From assembly GCA_036346405.1 (NCBI GenBank), contig CM070561.1, positions 9,036,441 through 9,100,440 on the forward strand: a DNA stretch of 64,000 nucleotides. The letters run 5' to 3'. Below the pieces are notes generated by a model. The model did no database searches, was not told where the DNA came from, and saw nothing but the letters and a program-made list of their open reading frames with translations. The stretch comes from Phyllostachys edulis (taxonomy: Eukaryota; Streptophyta; Magnoliopsida; Poales; Poaceae). Within the stretch, counting starts at the first letter, position 1, and every line of letters starts with the position of its first letter. This document shows, in pieces, positions 58,925-64,000 of the stretch. A program made the position numbers and the translations under genes.

Positions 58925-59290
58925 TCAAATAGGAAAGATGCTCGGGTGCATCGTCGTCGGCTGCCTAGACCTACGGGAGCTCTCGCTCAAGTGGAGCCTT
59001 CGGGTCACGGATTTGGGGGTCGAGCTCGTCGCCCTCAAGTGCAAGAAGCTCTAGATCCTGGATCTCTCCTACACCATGATCACAAAAGGTTGTCTTCCAG
59101 CCATCATGAAGTTACCTAATCTAGAAGTATTAGCACTAGTGGCATGAGTTGGAATTGATGATGATGCCCTTACTAGTCTTGTGTAAGAATGCAGCAAATT
59201 ACTACAGATGCTTGATATCTCAAATGGTCACAATGTCACTCATGTGGGAGTTGCGTCCATCGTGAAGTGTTGTCCGTACCAATTTGTTGT
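58925..59290 (+). pseudogene. F-box/LRR (FBL3-like) leucine-rich-repeat fragment
   Basis: The plus-strand frame encodes GCLDLRELSLKWSLRVTDLG, ELVALKCKKL, a stop, then ILDLSYTMITKGCLPAIMKL, PNLEVLALVA, GIDDDALTSL, LLQMLDISNGHNVTHVGV and ASIVKCCP. These are consecutive 25-26-residue leucine-rich repeats as in plant F-box/LRR proteins of the FBL3 type. At least three stops break it. It follows the GAUT-RRM chimera in the same orientation about 220 bp downstream. Confidence 0.7.
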
Positions 59291-59659
59291 ATGCGAGCTA
59301 ATGTAGCCATGGGGATATAGTAGTAAAGCACCGCCTGACCATTCTAGTTTTCACAAGACAGGTCCGTAGTTAATCGATTTGGATAAGTGCATGTTGCAAT
59401 GTGTATAAGTACACTGGTGACTGCTTGCGTATGGTTGTTTACTAATAGCTTAATGATTGATGCTTGGTTGATGCATGTTTGACGACGGTGGTACGTGGGC
59501 TGCTTTATGCTATTGCATGAGGGTTGAGATGGTGGTGTTTCGACTGTGGCTGACCCTGAGGTGGTGGTGAACCCCTGTGCTAGAGTCTTCCGTCGTTGTC
59601 TCCCGTCTCACGGTTGAGGCAAGTGCAAGTATTATTAAGGAGTTGTTATATTACATACT

Positions 59660-59800
59660 TGATGAATGCCTTAGTTGATTGATGATGCTTACTGATTGGT
59701 AATGTTGATGAGCATGAATGCCTTAGTTGATTGATGATGCTTACTGATTGGTAATATTGATGAGCATGAATGCCATAGTTTAATGATGATGCTTACTACT
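59660..59800 (+). repeat. 55-bp tandem repeat
   Basis: Two and a half units containing GATGAATGCCTTAG, TGATGATGCTTACTGATTGG and TGATGAGCATGAATGCC. Confidence 0.75.
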
Positions 59801-61261
59801 TGGAAAGGTTTGCATGATGCTACATGCTAATGGTTATATGATGATGCGTACATGATAATGTTTATATGGTGAAGCTTACGTGATAATGGTTACATGTTGA
59901 TGGCAATAATGATGGGACAAGGTGAGCAATGAGACTACCTTGCTAATGATGATAATGATGAATCATGATAATGACACTGGGCATGTGCATTCTGCATCAT
60001 GGCATTGGATCCCTGTGCCTTGAGGGCACAGGCCTTGATTATATATTGGATCCCCATCATGCATTAGACGGGCTTTGGTCCCCACACTTGTGGAAAGTCA
60101 TGTAACTAATCCGGTGAGGTCGGTGAGAAAGTTACATGACTTGGAGTGTGGGCTTTGGATCCCTGTGCCTAGAGGGCACAGGCTTAGAGTATGTATCGAC
60201 GGATACACTACTCGGCATTACCGGTAATTGCAAAGATGTGAAGAATGTGCATTCATGACATGATCATCGCATTTCTGCATAAGATGGATTTGTTTGTTTA
60301 GCATTCAATGCTGTGTTCATGATGGGTTTGTTTGTTCCCTCTGACTAATTATGATGCTATCATAAGAGATGGGTCTGTGGTATATAATGCTGTTATTCAT
60401 GATGGAATTGTTTAATCCCTTTGACTACTTATGATGCTATGTTTGTTTGCTATTGCACTTTGTTGATTCGTGGACTCACACTTGCTGTGTTGTGCTTGCT
60501 AGGTACCTCTCGAGGCAGCGACATGCATGGGAAGGGGTAGACTTGGTGCACGTCACATAAACAAAACCCACAATGAATAAACTAGTCCAATTATCCACAA
60601 TTCGTATTCTTGATAATTGCTCTAGTTTCAATTTGTGACCATCCTTCGTGGTGGGTGTTTGGTTGTGATCATGGGTGATCCAGCTATGTTCTAAATTCCT
60701 TGTGGTTTAAGTTCATTTAATTCTAGTTGTTGGATTAGAAAGTTAGAGTTGATTAGTCAACCATCCTCGTTATTTTGAGGACCTTTGCTGCTTGAGTTGT
60801 ATCTATTTGCTAACGGATGCCCTATGATTTAGGCTTTAGATGTTTAACATATTTTGGATGATTGAAAAATATTGATTGATGCTATATTAGAATGTTAGAA
60901 CCCCTGGTATAGCCACCTATACAAAGGAGGTTTTACCGAATTTTAGAGAATGATTTTAGTTTTATTGGGTTAAAATGTTGGTTCAGTAGCAGTTAAATTG
61001 TTAGATGATATGCTTCTATTGAGTAATCATAGTTTGTGCTAGAGTTGAATATTAGTTTATATCATTCATGAACGAATGTTTGGTTGATGGTTTAAACAGA
61101 TGTTGACGATTGATATTATCATTCTTCATGTTATGGTGGAAATTATTTAGTATTGTTGTTGTATGATACCCTCTTAGGTAACATCTTGGTTCCCGTGATA
61201 GCTGTGGTGTTACATGATTGGCTGTGGTGGTCGTCGGACCGACGTGGCTGGCCGTTAGACC

Positions 61262-62989
61262 TGTAATATCCCGTTCAACCTTTAGAGAGATAAATAAATT
61301 TCAAATGAATTTAACTAGAATTAGAACGGGAATTTCATATTTTTGATTGGAAGAAGAGGACCTATTTGGATTCTGCTCTTCTAAAAGGAACGGGCCTCCG
61401 GCCCACAGCGACTCAACCCAAATGGGCCAACCTTTATGGGGGCCAGGGGGCAGCAGCCCCTAACCCTTAGCCACCCCCTGCCCCTTGCACCTCCACTCCC
61501 TTCCCCATTGAACCGCCACCCCTGCTGTCTCCTCCCTACGCCATCCTCTCCAAGGAGCCACCACTGCCTACTTCACCCTCCCTACTACTGGCCACCTACA
61601 CCAAGCATGCTGCCCTACTACCCCCTTACCACCTTGCTGCTGGAACAGGAGAAGGAAGGTCCAATAGAGATCAGCCAGAAGGAGGAAGAAAGGAGAAGGT
61701 GCCGGCAAAAGGGAAAAGAAAGAGAGGAGAAGGGAAAGAAGGGGGAGAAATAAAGGGCTTCGTGTTCATCGTGATCTTCAAGGGTAAATCCCTGATAATC
61801 CCTAGGTTTTTCCCGGTTTAGTCGCTGTTAATTTTGTAGGTCGTTTTGATTAGGGAAAAGATAGTTTTCAATCTATCCTAGTTCGTCAAGGTTAGATGCA
61901 GATCGTTGCGGAGGAAATTAGGGATAATTAGGATTGGATTTAGAGGTTAGTCCAATTAGAGAAAAGATGTAAAATCTTGTTAGCTTTCTAGGAAGTTCTT
62001 GATCATTAAAATCGGAGTAATGAGTGAAAAGATACAGCATTTCGAAGCTGCTGTATAGATTCTGGATGTAGTTGGCAGATGTCGTGAAGTTGGGTCGATT
62101 TTGTGTATAAATTGGTCAAGTTAAATATTGGTGTCAACTTGAATAATGTAGCAAACTGTATGTAGTTTCTAGAATTCATATTATTCATATATTTTCAAGT
62201 TTTAGAATAAAAAATATAAAATTATGAAACGGACTGTTCTGAGAGAATCTAGAATGGTCTTCTGATAAAGAAACAGGGTAGAAAACGGTAGAATCAGAGG
62301 TTCATCATAACTAAGAAAAAGTAGCTTATTTCGTGAGGATTCCAGAAAGTCTTGGATGGTCGAATTAGGAGTTCAGATGAATACGTTAGAGCTGTTTTAA
62401 CTATTGGGATAGTGGGTAGTGCGTTCGATTGTTTTGGGTTAAAAGGGTCGGTTTGGCATAGACAAGCGATGACAGTTAGAATATAGTGTCAGTGCTGCAA
62501 GGTTAAGATTTTGAGTTGTGTTTTGAATTGTTTTTCCAGGGAGTATGGTCTCTTGTGCATCGCTGCTGCTTCGCTATCCAGCATCACAAGGATAACGAGA
62601 CAAGTGCATGGTAGACATTGTTCATTAGTTGATCATTGTATGTTTTACCACTCATTACCATTATATTGATATGCTTTTACTTTATTTAATTGCAAGTAAT
62701 GTGAATGGTCATAATTTATTTCTTATTGTCGGATATGAGAATGTTGGATGATGGTAATATTGATGAATCTATGAATAATTTTGCATTCATAAACATCACT
62801 GCATTTGAAAAGGTGATCATATTGATCACAACTCCACGGGAGTGGAGGAGGTCCCCAATCCTTGAGGAGGACGGGCTTGTGATTGTGTCATCGACTGGTG
62901 AACACTCACGCTATATCGGTACACATGAAAGAAGTTCAAGTGGACATGTAGCATAGAGATACATTGAATGAAAAGTATCTGATGATTGT
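61262..62989 (+). repeat. Long LTR-like unit, cut by the next
   Basis: Starts TGTAATATCCCGTTCAACC, has the AT-rich start, then CCTAACCCTTAGCC and a GC-rich block (61440-61750) without a recognised gene. It is interrupted at 62990 by another unit of the same type. Confidence 0.5.
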
Positions 62990-64000
62990 TGTAATACCCC
63001 AAACATCAATTAGACAAAATATTTTTCGGGAGAGGGAAATTTATTCAATATCGATGGCAACAAAGCTTAGAGATAAAATTAAGATCAAAATTCAGAATTT
63101 TAGGAGAGGAATGGGCCGCCAACCCATATTCGAGAGGAGAGGAGCCGGCCATAGTGGCCCAAGGCCCGTGAGTGGGTTGGTAGCCCATTAGAAGGCAAAG
63201 GAGGGGAGGGGACCAAACCCTAGCCACCCTTTGCTACAGTAGCCACCACGCTACAGTAGGTGTGCTACAGTACTCCCTCCTGCCATTGGAGCCGTCCCTC
63301 CTTGCCCATGGTGCTGCAACTCGACTACCGGCCAACGAGAGGGAAGGAGAAAGAGGATAGCGGGACTGCTGGCCTAAAGGGAGGAAGGAAGAGGGAGTAG
63401 AAGGAGAGCTTCTTCATGGGATTCGATCAGCGATCTCCTGTGATTCTACAAGGGTAACAATCGACGTTCTTCCCTAGTTGGATCATTGTAGATGTGAAAT
63501 TGATTATGTTTAGTGGATCGAAGTCCTGCTACGATTAGATCAATTTCTGTCCAGTTTATGGTGCGACTATTTTCATGTGTTTAGAGTCCGAATTAGAGGA
63601 TCTCATCTCCTATAGCTAGGTGGATTTCGTTCTCAGCTTTCTATAGGTTCAAAGATCACCCAAATCGGAGTTGTGGTCTAATAGTTACATTTTTTTTACT
63701 GATGCTGTCCAGAAAGCCTGATGAGAATTAGTAGTAGTTTTATTTATTAAGTAAGGTTAAGTTAATGGCTGATTCAGGGAATTCACCCAACATGATTGTC
63801 GTAGGGAATTTCATAATATTTCCAGATTGTGAAAAATCATGAAGTTTGGTTCAACCAATTAAAAGTTATAGCATTTTCTTTACTGCTGTTCTGAATGTCT
63901 GTCGGTTTGCTAACCGTAGTTTTGAGCCATAGGCTAGATTTTGTTAAAGGAAAAATCTGAATATCATGCCAACTAGCATTTTGAAGTTATGTTCTTAGCT
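62990..64000 (+). repeat. Long LTR-like unit, running off the window
   Basis: Starts TGTAATACCCCAAACATC and has ACCAAACCCTAGCC before a short GC-rich part with GCTACAGTA repeats (63230-63270). Its right end lies outside the window. Confidence 0.5.

Larger units (their letters stand above)
57875..61214 (+). repeat. Long LTR-like unit carrying host gene fragments
   Basis: Starts TGTAATATCTCG and ends GTGGTGTTACA, parallel to the other long LTRs, including the CTAAACCCTAGCC motif before a GC-rich block. The GC-rich block holds recognisable pieces of three host genes (58126-59290). The remainder is AT-rich with short tandem repeats. No matching 5-bp flanks were found, so edges are provisional. 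Confidence 0.5.

Noticed and set aside
58261..59119. Long ORFs on either strand over the GAUT/RRM/LRR region taken as one gene
   Set aside because: They run in frames other than those showing GAUT, RRM and LRR similarity and are arginine/serine- or glutamate/glycine-rich by-products of GC-rich sequence.

Overview
This window is intergenic DNA of a grass (Poaceae) genome. The evidence is one GC-rich, three-exon vacuolar aquaporin gene with monocot-type coding bias, CACTA elements with CACTACTACAAAAA termini, a PIF/Harbinger element with TAA target duplications, plant Ty1/copia and Ty3/gypsy LTR elements with the tRNA-Met primer site TGGTATCAGAGC, and a plant-mobile-domain (PMD) pseudogene. No bacterial gene organisation is present, and I saw no tRNA or rRNA gene. 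Almost everything outside the aquaporin is transposon-derived.

Layout. 1-2112: 3' part of a gypsy-type element with an antisense extra ORF and its 3' LTR. 2113-3900: tandem duplications and a fold-back element carrying a 120-bp piece that is also found just upstream of the aquaporin. 3931-8414: gag-only LTR element on the minus strand. 8560-19590: a PMD pseudogene (minus strand) split by a copia element (9244-16651) and by a small CACTA element (17305-18091). 20584-25434: nearly intact PIF/Harbinger element with an ORF1 (Myb-like) remnant and a transposase. 26867-30208: long LTR with a pol remnant. 30560-44030: another long LTR of opposite sense, interrupted by a 10.7-kb CACTA element (31503-42233). 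That CACTA holds an F-box gene fragment and an LTR element (33629-40811), which in turn holds a 102-bp satellite array cut by a solo copia LTR (38213-39803). 44184-46152: a third CACTA element. 47378-52690: a 2.64-kb tandem duplication inside a long LTR. 55182-56114: the TIP2 aquaporin gene. 57875-64000: three long LTRs in series, the first carrying fused fragments of three host genes (GAUT glycosyltransferase, RRM protein, F-box/LRR protein).

The only gene I judge functional is TIP2. The rest is a layered record of insertions. Target-site duplications could be read for six of them: TTA, TAA, TCT, CAAAT, GCGGG and TTT. They give a relative order: long LTR, then CACTA, then LTR element with array, then solo copia LTR.
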